Notes under the pieces: model-generated
What the model was told of the DNA's origin: nothing
Database searches by the model: none
What the model saw: the letters and a program-made list of their open reading frames with translations, nothing else
Origin: CAMLDH01 sp966250375
GTDB taxonomy: Bacteria; Pseudomonadota; Gammaproteobacteria; Burkholderiales; Burkholderiaceae_D
Assembly: GCA_966250375.1 (NCBI GenBank)
Contig: CBINHE010000038.1
Location: 1-38,715, forward strand
Length of the DNA stretch: 38,715 nucleotides
Direction of reading: 5' to 3'
Shown: positions 7,172-14,869 of the stretch, one piece after another
Numbering within the stretch: the stretch's first letter is position 1
How the letters are laid out: every line of letters starts with the position of its first letter
Translations under genes and position numbers: made by a program

Positions 7172-7963
7172 ATGGATAACAAAGAAGATTCGCAGCAGCC
7201 GGTTGTACCAACAACTCCAGAGTCAGAACCGATGAGGCCCGGCACTTCGATTCTCGAAATGGATGAATTCCGCATATCGAACCCGAAGGAAGTCGGTGTC
7301 ATATTGAAGCAACTGATGCTGAATAAGGATTTTCTCGTTATTGCATCCAATAACAGCCAGAATATCGTTGTCTCCAATATCCTGAATGTGAATGTGGCCG
7401 AATCCCTATTCTTTTACGATTGGGGCGGCAATCAGAAGCAGAACCAGGTTTTGCTTAAGTCTCCTAAAAACTACTTCTCTGCTACACAGAATGGCGCTTC
7501 CGTGGAATTCGTATGCGGCGCACCAGAGCAAGATAGCATTGAAGGAATGCCGGTATTCCGCTCGGCATTCCCGCAATTTCTTTTTCGCATGCAACGCCGC
7601 CGTTTTTTTCGGGCGGAGACGCCGATCGCCAATCCATACCACTGCACAGTGAATCTGCCGAGCCGTGGGCAAGTGCGCTTTAATATCGCCGATTTGTCGA
7701 TAACCGGCGTGGGTTTGCGTTCAAAGGATGCGTGGTTGGCCGATGTGGCGATTGGAACAATGCTGAAGGGAGCTGTGCTGGATTTTCGGGAGCAGGGGAG
7801 GCTCGTGCTCGACTTGGAAGTCGCATCCCTGCGGGATAAACGAACAGGTGAAAGTTCGCACTACCATGTTGGTTGTCGCTTGCCGAATTTGCCGGGAGCG
7901 CAAGAAGCTGCACTGCAGCGGATCATTACCTATCTCGAATTTGCCCGGAACAAACCCGCTTGA
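7172..7963 (+). CDS. ycgR: YcgR-type flagellar brake protein, PilZ domain
   Basis: A 263-residue two-domain protein: an N-terminal YcgR domain (about 30-135) and a C-terminal PilZ domain. The c-di-GMP-binding residues are visible: R143-x-x-x-R147 in the RRRFFR segment and D174-x-S176-x-x-G179 further on. YcgR with bound c-di-GMP slows flagellar rotation by acting on the motor/stator, and motAB lie 2.2 kb downstream on the same strand. The start codon has only a weak ribosome site. A decayed paralogue lies immediately upstream. Confidence 0.9.
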   Translation: MDNKEDSQQPVVPTTPESEPMRPGTSILEMDEFRISNPKEVGVILKQLMLNKDFLVIASNNSQNIVVSNILNVNVAESLFFYDWGGNQKQNQVLLKSPKNYFSATQNGASVEFVCGAPEQDSIEGMPVFRSAFPQFLFRMQRRRFFRAETPIANPYHCTVNLPSRGQVRFNIADLSITGVGLRSKDAWLADVAIGTMLKGAVLDFREQGRLVLDLEVASLRDKRTGESSHYHVGCRLPNLPGAQEAALQRIITYLEFARNKPA

Positions 7964-8052
7964 GCCGATGGCAAGGTTTTGCTGATAAATCATCCCACCT
8001 GTTTGGCCTTGTATTTTTCGGAACAAAATCGTAGAGGATGAGAGGGACGGAA

Positions 8053-8700
8053 ATGAATGATTCATCTCTGATTCGGGTATTGATTGCCGACGACCTTCGG
8101 ATTGTTCGCAGCGGTTTGGTGCATATTCTGAACGCCAGCCTCTACATCACGGTGACAGGCGAAGCAGCTGATTACAACGACATTATCCAGGCATTGTGCA
8201 AGTCTCCGTGCGATGTCCTGCTGGTCGATATCTCGATAACCGGCAAGGACGGTCTCGAAATTCTCCACATGTTGAAAAAGCGCGAGCCTATGCTTAAGAT
8301 CATCGTCCTTAGCAATCACGAGGTGAATCAGTTGGCCGTGCGTGCTCTAAAAGCTGGTGCAGCCTGCTTTTTAACAAAAAACTCAACCCCCGATGAACTG
8401 ATTCAAGCGATTCGAGCTGTTGCGGCCGGCAATAAATACATTACCGAAGAGGTCGCGGCGTCGCTTGCCGACCATGTGGTCCAGGAGAATGGAGCAGCGC
8501 CTCATTTTCAGTTAACCGACCGCGAATTTCAAACGGTACGCATGATTGCAGCCGGCAAGACGCGCACAGAAATTGCCGAAAGTTTGTCGCTCAGCCCGAA
8601 AACGGTCAGCGTGTACCGCTCGCGCGCGTTTGAAAAACTGCGTGTGCGTACCAATGCGGAGTTGGCCCATTACGCAATCAAACATAGCCTGCTTGAATAA
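8053..8700 (+). CDS. NarL/FixJ-type response regulator
   Basis: A 215-residue regulator with a receiver domain: acidic pair D13-D14, phospho-acceptor D59 in L-L-V-D-I-S, S87, and K109 in F-L-T-K. A LuxR-type helix-turn-helix follows (about 150-210; L-T-D-R-E-x-x-x-V-R-M-I-A-A-G-K, then S-P-K-T-V-S-V-Y-R-S-R). No histidine kinase is adjacent, so it is an orphan within this window. Its place immediately upstream of flhDC suggests a link to motility control, but the target is unknown. I chose ATG 8053 because GAGGGACGG lies just upstream; an in-frame ATG at 8038 is the alternative. Confidence 0.88.
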   Translation: MNDSSLIRVLIADDLRIVRSGLVHILNASLYITVTGEAADYNDIIQALCKSPCDVLLVDISITGKDGLEILHMLKKREPMLKIIVLSNHEVNQLAVRALKAGAACFLTKNSTPDELIQAIRAVAAGNKYITEEVAASLADHVVQENGAAPHFQLTDREFQTVRMIAAGKTRTEIAESLSLSPKTVSVYRSRAFEKLRVRTNAELAHYAIKHSLLE

Positions 8701-9154
8701 TCTGCTGCCCTGGCGGTCCTCTCTAGTAGCTCGTCATTCTTCAATTTTCGGGTAGAAATATTTCAATTTAATCCGTGCGTCTTCGGTGCGGAATTGTCCA
8801 TCGATGCCGGCTTGCCGCCTCGGCCATGTTCAGCCACCTGCCATGTTTGGGCGTATGCGCCCCATTCCAGCTTGTGCACGTCACGTAATCAATATATTCG
8901 ACTGCTGAATGTGTTGCAGAAATGCACAACAGTTGACACCATGCAATATGTAGCCTATGTTACTGTTGTCTGTTGGCAAGAATGTTGTGAAGAAATACGA
9001 TTAAGTATTATGATTGATAGGCAAAATTCCTCTTGTTTTGTCAGCTCTTTCTTATTTATTTCCTTGTGGTAATGCTAAATAATAGTTCCCTATGGGCAAT
9101 AAATCGTTACGGCCAAATAAAAATATTCAGCAAGGTAATTACCTTGGGGGACAA
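8701..9154. other. Regulatory spacer upstream of flhD
   Basis: A 454-base, AT-rich, gene-free stretch. It holds a near-consensus sigma-70 promoter (8933-8961) and a TGTTG-N10-CAACA inverted repeat (8912-8931) touching the -35 box. The leader from that promoter would be about 190 nt long. Long leaders and multiple regulator inputs are characteristic of flhDC in other bacteria. Confidence 0.5.
8933..8961 (+). promoter_or_regulatory. Sigma-70 promoter for flhDC
   Basis: TTGACA at 8933-8938 is a perfect -35. A 17-nt spacer and TATGTT at 8956-8961 (4 of 6 to consensus) follow. It points at flhD. The inverted repeat TGTTG/CAACA at 8912-8931 abuts it and is a candidate regulator site. Confidence 0.65.
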
Positions 9155-9472
9155 ATGAACAAGAATGAAATTGTGAGTGAAGTCGCTGATCTCAACCTGG
9201 CTTACCTGTTGCTGGCGCAACGTCTGGTGCGGGAGGACTATGCAACCGCGATGTTTCGCTTGGGATTGAGCCGGGAAGTAGCCGATCTGCTGGGGAGCCT
9301 TTCGCTATCTCAAGTGGTGAAGCTGGCAGCATCCAATGTACTGCTCTGTCGCTTCCGCTTCGACGATCATGCGATTTTTTCGTCATTGACCCACAATGAC
9401 CGCAACCAGGCTTTACAGCAGGCGCATGCATCGATTCTGCTGGCTGGGCAGAAGGTCGAAGAGCTTCGCTAA
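9155..9472 (+). CDS. flhD: Flagellar master transcriptional regulator FlhD
   Basis: A 105-residue helical subunit of the FlhD4C2 activator that switches on class 2 flagellar genes with sigma-70. It has the family signature of an N-terminal helix E-V-A-D-L-N-L-A-Y-L-L-L-A-Q-R-L-V-R-E-D, then A-M-F-R-L-G-L and a helix-turn-helix-like C-terminal part. GGGGGA at 9147-9152 supports ATG 9155; the upstream in-frame ATG at 9092 adds non-conserved residues. It is followed by flhC after 56 nt. Confidence 0.95.
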   Translation: MNKNEIVSEVADLNLAYLLLAQRLVREDYATAMFRLGLSREVADLLGSLSLSQVVKLAASNVLLCRFRFDDHAIFSSLTHNDRNQALQQAHASILLAGQKVEELR

Positions 9473-9528
9473 TGTTGCATACATCAATAGCATCCCGATG
9501 CTTCGCATCGCTCCCGTGATAGACCGCA

Positions 9529-10101
9529 ATGACGAATAAAAGCGTAATCCTGGAGGCGCAGGAAATTCAACTCGCCATTGACCTCATTAATCTCGGTGCA
9601 CGCCTACAATTCCTGGAGGCGCAAACTCGCCTGAGTCGCGACCGCCTGATCAAGTTATACAAGGAGCTCAAAGGCGGCTCTCCGCCAAAGGGCTTGCTGC
9701 CATTTTCAGCCGACTGGTTCATGACTTGGCTGTCAAATATTCATTCTTCGATGTTTTATAACATTTACCGTTTCATGGTGACGGAAGGTAAGTGTGAGCC
9801 GATTGTTGCGGTCATCAAGAGCTATCGCCTTTATCTGGAGCAGACAGAGCAGCAGGGAGTGGAATCTGTTCTCGATTTTACGCGGGCCTGGATGCTGACG
9901 CGATTTTTCGATGCTGACCTGCTGCAGTTAAGTACCTGCACTCGTTGCCATGGCCATTTTGTCGCGCATGCACATGATCCACAGAGCGGTTTTGTGTGCG
10001 TACTGTGCCGGCCACCATCGCGTGCGGGCAAGACACGCAAGGCGACAGGCGACAGCGCCGAAACGCAGGGCTGTATAAATGCGAGCTTAGAGCCGATATA
10101 G
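9529..10101 (+). CDS. flhC: Flagellar master transcriptional regulator FlhC
   Basis: A 190-residue DNA-contacting partner of FlhD. It shows the conserved N-terminal region (E-I-Q-L-A-I-D-L-I-N-L-G-A-R-L-Q-F-L-E), R-L-I-K-L-Y-K-E-L, and the C-terminal zinc site with four cysteines (C-x-x-C near residue 140 and C-x-x-C about 17 residues later). Full length for the family. The ribosome site is weak, so coupling with flhD translation or a shared message is likely. Confidence 0.95.
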   Translation: MTNKSVILEAQEIQLAIDLINLGARLQFLEAQTRLSRDRLIKLYKELKGGSPPKGLLPFSADWFMTWLSNIHSSMFYNIYRFMVTEGKCEPIVAVIKSYRLYLEQTEQQGVESVLDFTRAWMLTRFFDADLLQLSTCTRCHGHFVAHAHDPQSGFVCVLCRPPSRAGKTRKATGDSAETQGCINASLEPI

Positions 10102-10188
10102 ATATAGAAGAAGATGCACAGATGAGCGTGGCTGTGAGGGGAGAAGCAATTCGCAGTTGGCGCATGAAAAATTTTTCAGGAGGGAATA

Positions 10189-11049
10189 GTGCTAGTCTTT
10201 GTCGGCTATTTGGTAGTTCTTGCCTCGGTGTTTGGTGGTTACGCACTTATGGGAGGGCATTTTGGTGCCCTGTATCAACCGGTTGAATTGCTTATCATCG
10301 GTGGTGCTGGCCTCGGCGCTTTTATAGTGGGCAACAACCGCAAGGCGATTAGCGCCACAATAAAACGGCTGCCCCAAGTGCTTCACGGTTCCAAGTACAA
10401 CAAGGAACGATATTTGGAATTGATGGCGCTGTTGTTTCTCCTACTGGCCAAGGGACGCAAGGATGGCATGCTGGCCCTGGAATCCGATATCGAAGACCCT
10501 CCGAACAGCCCGGTATTCTCGCAATATCCAATGATTCTGGGTGAAGCCGCCGTGATGGAGTTCCTGACCGATTATCTGCGCCTGATCGTCAGCGGCAATA
10601 TGGATCCCTTTGAGATCGAAGCGCTGATGGATCACGAAATCGCAACCTACGAGCACGAGGGTGAAGTGCCTGCGCAGAGCCTGTCCAAGGTTGGCGATGC
10701 CCTGCCTGCGCTGGGTATCGTTGCGGCGGTGATGGGCGTGGTGCATGCGCTGGCTTCGGCCGACCTGCCACCATCGGAAATGGGCGCGTTGATTGCGCAC
10801 GCGATGGTCGGTACCTTCCTCGGTATATTGCTGTCGTATGGTTTCGTGTCGCCGCTGGCATCCAGGATTGAACAGCAGGTTGCCGAGGCTGCCAAGATGT
10901 ATCAGTGCATCAAGGTGACCTTGCTGGCCAGCCTGAACGGCTACGCACCGCAACTGGCGGTCGAGTTCGGCCGCAAGGTGCTTTTCTCCACCGAGCGTCC
11001 ATCGTTCAGTGAATTGGACGAGCATGTGCGCGAGGTCAAGAAACGCTAG
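10189..11049 (+). CDS. motA: Flagellar motor stator protein MotA
   Basis: A 286-residue inner-membrane proton-channel subunit with four membrane segments and a large cytoplasmic loop. It has L-Y-Q-P-V-E-L-L-I-I-G-G-A-G near the first hairpin. The segment G-D-A-L-P-A-L-G-I-V-A-A-V-M-G-V-V-H-A-L carries the conserved proline, and G-A-L-I-A-H-A-M-V-G-T-F-L-G-I is also present. The start is GTG, supported by a nearly perfect CAGGAGGG at 10178-10185. It is followed 21 nt later by motB. Confidence 0.96.
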   Translation: MLVFVGYLVVLASVFGGYALMGGHFGALYQPVELLIIGGAGLGAFIVGNNRKAISATIKRLPQVLHGSKYNKERYLELMALLFLLLAKGRKDGMLALESDIEDPPNSPVFSQYPMILGEAAVMEFLTDYLRLIVSGNMDPFEIEALMDHEIATYEHEGEVPAQSLSKVGDALPALGIVAAVMGVVHALASADLPPSEMGALIAHAMVGTFLGILLSYGFVSPLASRIEQQVAEAAKMYQCIKVTLLASLNGYAPQLAVEFGRKVLFSTERPSFSELDEHVREVKKR

Positions 11050-11070
11050 TCCGGCCCGCATGGAGCGATC

Positions 11071-12021
11071 ATGAGCAAACATAAAAAAAATCCGATCATC
11101 GTCAAGCGGCACATTGTAGTCGCGCAGCCGCACCATGGTGGCAGTTGGAAGATCGCCTATGCAGACTTCATGACAGCGATGATGGCGTTCTTCATGGTGA
11201 TGTGGCTGCTTTCGATTTCGACGCCGAAACAGCTCGTGGGAATCGCGGAATATTTTCGTATGCCACTCAAAGTGGCAATCAACGGCGGCGATAAAAGCAG
11301 CCTCAGCAGCAGCGTCCTTCCCGGCGGAGGCCCCGATGTGATGAGTCGCATTCAGGCCGAACTGGAACAGAGCGAAAACGATGCCGAAGATGCCGAGCGT
11401 TTGCGCGAAGTGAAGGAGCAACTGGATAAGATGATTGAGAGTAATCCGGTTCTGAAACAGCTTCGTGCACAACTGCTGATCGACATTACCTCCGAGGGAT
11501 TGCGCATTCAGATCGTCGATACCAACAATCGGCCGATGTTCGAGCTTTCCAGTGCAAAAGTGGAGCCTTACATGCGTGTGATTCTGCGCGAGATCGCGCC
11601 CGTGCTGAGCGAACTACCCAACAAGCTGACTTTATCCGGGCACACCGATGCAACCCCTTTCGTACAGGGCGAAAAGAATTACAGCAACTGGGAATTATCG
11701 ACCGATCGTGCGAACGCCTCGCGGCGCGAGCTGGTCATGGGTGGACTGGCAGAACAAAAGGTGCTGCGGGTAATGGGGTTGGCTACAACCATGAACCTGA
11801 ACAAGCAAGACCCGCTGGATCCGGTAAACCGTCGCATCAGCATCATTGTGCTTAATCGCCGCGCCCAGACGCGGATTGAGAACGAAAATGCCGGTAATGC
11901 CGTTGTCACCGATAGCCGGGCGGCTGCTTCAGGCCAGATAAACGGGATTACGTCGCCTGCCATTCCTGCAAGTGGCGTTGCGCCGGCTTCGGGACAGAAA
12001 ACCATTTCTCCTGAACATTAA
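11071..12021 (+). CDS. motB: Flagellar motor stator protein MotB
   Basis: A 316-residue stator subunit that anchors MotA to peptidoglycan. A basic N terminus precedes a single membrane helix carrying the proton-accepting aspartate at residue 32 (Y-A-D-F-M-T-A-M-M-A-F-F). A linker/plug and an OmpA-like peptidoglycan-binding domain (about 160-270) follow, with L-S-G-H-T-D-A-T-P and N-W-E-L-S-T-D-R-A-N. The tail after about 275 is Ala/Pro-rich and probably disordered. It is cotranscribed with motA. Confidence 0.96.
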   Translation: MSKHKKNPIIVKRHIVVAQPHHGGSWKIAYADFMTAMMAFFMVMWLLSISTPKQLVGIAEYFRMPLKVAINGGDKSSLSSSVLPGGGPDVMSRIQAELEQSENDAEDAERLREVKEQLDKMIESNPVLKQLRAQLLIDITSEGLRIQIVDTNNRPMFELSSAKVEPYMRVILREIAPVLSELPNKLTLSGHTDATPFVQGEKNYSNWELSTDRANASRRELVMGGLAEQKVLRVMGLATTMNLNKQDPLDPVNRRISIIVLNRRAQTRIENENAGNAVVTDSRAAASGQINGITSPAIPASGVAPASGQKTISPEH

Positions 12022-12141
12022 TACATTGCTTGAAATGAACTGTGCCAGAAGTGCTAGCCTGTTTTTGTTGACGTCACGGTTGAAGTTGCGTAAGGCAGCA
12101 ATTGTGGAGGAGCGTGTCAGCGATGCTGCTATTTTTATTGT

Positions 12142-12170
12142 TGTAACGCAATAATTATAATTAGGTTACA
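12142..12170. promoter_or_regulatory. Inverted repeat before the DUF342 gene
   Basis: TGTAAC at 12142-12147 and GTTACA at 12165-12170 form a perfect 6-bp inverted repeat. Between them lies a palindromic AT-rich core, TAATTATAATTA at about 12152-12163. It sits directly in front of the ribosome site (GGAGAA) and overlaps plausible -10 sequences. It may be an operator; this is unproven. Confidence 0.35.
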
Positions 12171-12181
12171 TGGAGAACTAA

Positions 12182-13816
12182 ATGGGACGATTGCTCACCC
12201 AGTCACTGTCCTTTATCCTTGATGATGACAGTGGCGAGGTACAGGCTAGCTTGGTTCCGATGGATGGGTTGCCGACACTTGATATGGAAATGCTGAAAGA
12301 GGCTTTAATTGAAGCTGGATTCGGCGAGTTCCGTTTTGATGAAGCGGCGATGGCCGACTTTATCGAGGCCTCCGAGATAGCCTCTGATGTACTGACCAAG
12401 ATTGTGGCGAAACGTGGCGATGGCGAATTTTCTATCACGATTGCAGACGATCTGATGACAGTGACCCTGACGCTGATACCGCCTCACGGTGGCAAGCCAG
12501 TGGGACCCGCAGTAATACAGGCGCTGAATGAGCAGGGGATCGTCCACGGCATACATCGCGACCGGCTCAACGCCGCGCTGGTTGCCGGGCAGTGTGAAAA
12601 CTTGATTATCGCGAGCGGCGACCAGCCCCAGCCCGCTATTCCGACGCGCTTCGAGAGTCTGCTGGTCGACAAGCGGGCCGAGACGCAGAAGGATGAGCTG
12701 GCCGTTATCGACTATGCGGATCTGGGTAGCTTGATGCTTATTAATCCTGCCGATCCATTGATGCGGCGCATTCCGGCCGTCCAAGGCAAGGATGGCATTG
12801 ATATAAAAGGGCAAGTGGTTCCGGTTGACGCCATCGCCGATACGCCATTTAGCGACAAACTTCAAGGTGCCGCTCCGCACCCGGACGATCCAGATCTACT
12901 GGTGGCAACTGTCGCCGGACAGCCGATATTGCAGGGGGACGGTGTCAGCGTCAACCCGGTGGTTCAAATTTCCAATGTCGATCTTAGTACAGGAAACATC
13001 GACTTCGAAGGCACTCTTTGCATCACCGGCGATATCAAGGCTGGGATGCGAGTGAAGGTCGGTGGTGATGTGGTCGTGAATGGCATGGTGGAGGCAGCGG
13101 AAATCAGCGCAGGCGGCAACGTGTCTGTGAGGGGGGGAATTGTCGGTAATGCCAGCACGCTGGTGGGCGGAGGGGATGCGGCTCCGGCGACCGTCACCAA
13201 GATTCGTTGCAGAGGTTCGGTACAGGCCTTGTTCATGGAACATGTGCATGTCGAAGCAGAGGGCTCCATTATGGTGGACCGTAGCGTACGCCAATGTGAA
13301 CTGGTGGCGGGCAACGAAATTACGGTCGGCAAGCAGGGTTCAAAATCGGGACAAATTATTGGTGGCCGTGTTCACGCCATGCAACGAGTAGCGGCGGCAG
13401 TTCTTGGCTCCTCGAACGGAATCAAGACGCATATACAAGTCGGTTCCAACCCTTTTCTCGGTGAGGAAATTGCCGCCAGAGAAAAAATGTTTCAGACCAA
13501 GATGAGCGAAATGGACCGCGTTATGAAACTCCTTGCCTATTTTAAGAAAGATCCGGCGAAAGCTGTAGGGGGAGTGGGCGAAAAAGTTGAAAACACGCGC
13601 CGACAATTGATGCTGGATATCGAAAGCTTGAAGGTCGACCAGAAGCAGCTTATGGAAAAGAACGTGGCGGTCGATAAAGCCTGCGTCGTCGTGGGCAGTA
13701 TCGTGCACGAAGGCGTCGAAATCAGGATCGGGAAGCATCTCTGGCAAGCACGCACCGATTGTGGTTCGGGCACGGCTAGACTTTATGAAGATAGCGTTGT
13801 TTTTGGAAGGCTATAG
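12182..13816 (+). CDS. DUF342 (FapA-family) protein
   Basis: A 544-residue protein. A non-conserved N-terminal domain is followed by the DUF342 region from about residue 170. This includes D-P-L-M-R-R-I-P-A-V-Q-G-K-D-G, then the repeated G-x-V beta-helix segment (I-T-G-D-I-K-A-G-M-R-V-K-V-G-G-D-V-V-V-N-G-M-V-E-A-A-E-x). A C-terminal coiled-coil lies at about 430-505. Members are often beside flagellar or chemotaxis genes; FapA in Vibrio affects flagellar assembly or localisation, but the biochemical role is unclear. Here it follows motB after 160 nt. GGAGAA supports the ATG. Confidence 0.85.
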   Translation: MGRLLTQSLSFILDDDSGEVQASLVPMDGLPTLDMEMLKEALIEAGFGEFRFDEAAMADFIEASEIASDVLTKIVAKRGDGEFSITIADDLMTVTLTLIPPHGGKPVGPAVIQALNEQGIVHGIHRDRLNAALVAGQCENLIIASGDQPQPAIPTRFESLLVDKRAETQKDELAVIDYADLGSLMLINPADPLMRRIPAVQGKDGIDIKGQVVPVDAIADTPFSDKLQGAAPHPDDPDLLVATVAGQPILQGDGVSVNPVVQISNVDLSTGNIDFEGTLCITGDIKAGMRVKVGGDVVVNGMVEAAEISAGGNVSVRGGIVGNASTLVGGGDAAPATVTKIRCRGSVQALFMEHVHVEAEGSIMVDRSVRQCELVAGNEITVGKQGSKSGQIIGGRVHAMQRVAAAVLGSSNGIKTHIQVGSNPFLGEEIAAREKMFQTKMSEMDRVMKLLAYFKKDPAKAVGGVGEKVENTRRQLMLDIESLKVDQKQLMEKNVAVDKACVVVGSIVHEGVEIRIGKHLWQARTDCGSGTARLYEDSVVFGRL

Positions 13817-14202
13817 TTTTCGGGAGTAATTCTCAAGTCTCCAAGGGTTCAATGCCTTTCCCGCAATAATTTTCAGCTTCCATATGTGCTCAAGGCGATT
13901 GCCGAAAGCGTATTTTCATGTCGTTAGCGTCGCGTTCCATTTTCACCGCGGAATACTTGTCGCTTTTTAATTCTTGCGCCGGCAGGCGTTTCAAACAATC
14001 CCGTGACGGATAACCCTAAAAACGGTGATGGGTTCACAAAGAAACACAAAATAAATAAATCAGAGCGTGTATCAGTACAGCCATTCCCTCATAGGGTAAG
14101 GAGGTTCAGGATGGCATCTCTTTGAACATGTGCGTGCTTTTCGTGAAGCAATCGCTTTTTTTTAGACATATCAATTTGTTCTGAATTGTGCACAGAGGGG
14201 GC
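13817..14202. other. Gene-free spacer between the DUF342 gene and tRNA-Arg
   Basis: About 390 AT-richer bases without a believable gene. The minus-strand open frame near 14089-14319 is the antisense of the tRNA. No clear terminator is seen after the DUF342 gene. Confidence 0.5.
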
Positions 14203-14232
14203 TTCCAATCTTTGTTGAATGGGTGCTATAAT
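14203..14232 (+). promoter_or_regulatory. Promoter of tRNA-Arg
   Basis: TATAAT at 14227-14232 is a perfect -10 box, 9 nt before the mature tRNA. The -35 is poor (TTCCAA at 14203-14208, 18-nt spacer). Confidence 0.55.
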
Positions 14233-14241
14233 TTTGTTTTC

Positions 14242-14318
14242 GCGGCTGTAGCTCAGCTGGATAGAGTACTTGGCTACGAACCAAGGGGTCGTGGGTTCGA
14301 TTCCTGCCAGCCGCACCA
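14242..14318 (+). tRNA. tRNA-Arg (anticodon ACG)
   Basis: A 77-nt cloverleaf. The acceptor stem is GCGGCTG/CAGCCGC with discriminator A and an encoded CCA. The D arm is GCTC/GAGT, and the anticodon stem CTTGG/CCAAG holds a seven-base loop with ACG at 14276-14278. The T arm contains TTCGATT. With A34 converted to inosine, this species reads CGU, CGC and CGA. Confidence 0.97.
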
Positions 14319-14330
14319 TAATACTGCTGT

Positions 14331-14373
14331 AAATGAAAGGGTTAGCGCCACAAGCGCTGACCCTTTTTCATTT
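14331..14373 (+). terminator. Terminator after tRNA-Arg
   Basis: A long hairpin with arms at 14331-14348 and 14354-14373, a GC-rich apex (AGCGC/GCGCT) and an A/T-rich base that supplies the U-tract. It starts 13 nt after the tRNA CCA. It could also work from the other strand because its base is A-rich on the left. Confidence 0.85.
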
Positions 14374-14414
14374 CTGATTTCCAACTGCAGCTAAATTGCA
14401 GCCATCATTGCTTG

Positions 14415-14806
14415 GGAACGTGTGCAAAATAACTTCCTGATTTTAATTTCCCGATTTAGCGCGATGCCTACTCACGCGGCTGCATCCGGCGGGGAAGGGT
14501 TTTGTAGTTCCATTTTGGCGGGAGCGTATTCCGAGCGATCTTCAAGGCCGATTTCAAATGCTCGGCCGCTTTGCGCCGCGCTTCATAAACTTTATCCAAC
14601 ACATCGACAGTGACTTTCAGACCTGTGTGCGTGTGAATTTTCTCCGGCAACATTCGGTAGAAAGCTTGCATGCGTCTTCCCATCGCTTTTGGGTAGGTCC
14701 CTATGGCAATCTCTCCAGCATCGCAATCATTGCCCTTGTACTCCAAGGCCAGTGTGCGGTAGCGTACCTTCTCCATTTAAATCGGAAGTTATTTTGCGCA
14801 CGTTCC
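14415..14806. mobile_element. 392-bp transposon remnant with terminal inverted repeats
   Basis: The ends are inverted copies. GGAACGTGTGCAAAATAACT begins the left end at 14415, and the right end reads inward as GGAACGTGCGCAAAATAACT, finishing at 14806. The similarity extends for about 28 bases. TTG flanks both ends (14412-14414 and 14807-14809) as a 3-bp target duplication. It holds a single short minus-strand frame resembling the end of a transposase. The termini match those of the element inside actE at 32491-32649. Such a short element cannot move by itself. Confidence 0.8.
14468..14776 (-). pseudogene. Transposase C-terminal fragment, possibly ISAzo13 family
   Basis: A 102-residue frame filling the 392-bp element. 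Its second half (T-G-L-K-V-T-V-D-V-L-D-K-V-Y, then P-K-W-N-Y-K-T-L-P) resembles the end of ISAzo13-type (Rhodopirellula-type DDE) transposases as I remember them: T-T-x-T-G-L-x-V-x-x-x-L-D-x-x-x-Y followed by W-N-Y-T-x-x-P. The first half is unrecognised. The DDE catalytic core is absent, so any product would be inactive as a transposase. The family assignment is from memory of the motif and is not certain. Confidence 0.45.
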
Positions 14807-14869
14807 TTGGTGACGGTATTGACCAAGTGGCCGCTAAAACGATTTGCCGGCGCAATCGTGGGCATCGGC

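Noticed and set aside
14089..14319. Minus-strand open frame starting M-V-R-L-A-G-I-E-P-T-T-P-W-F
   Set aside because: It is the antisense of tRNA-Arg. This frame is a well-known spurious protein call.
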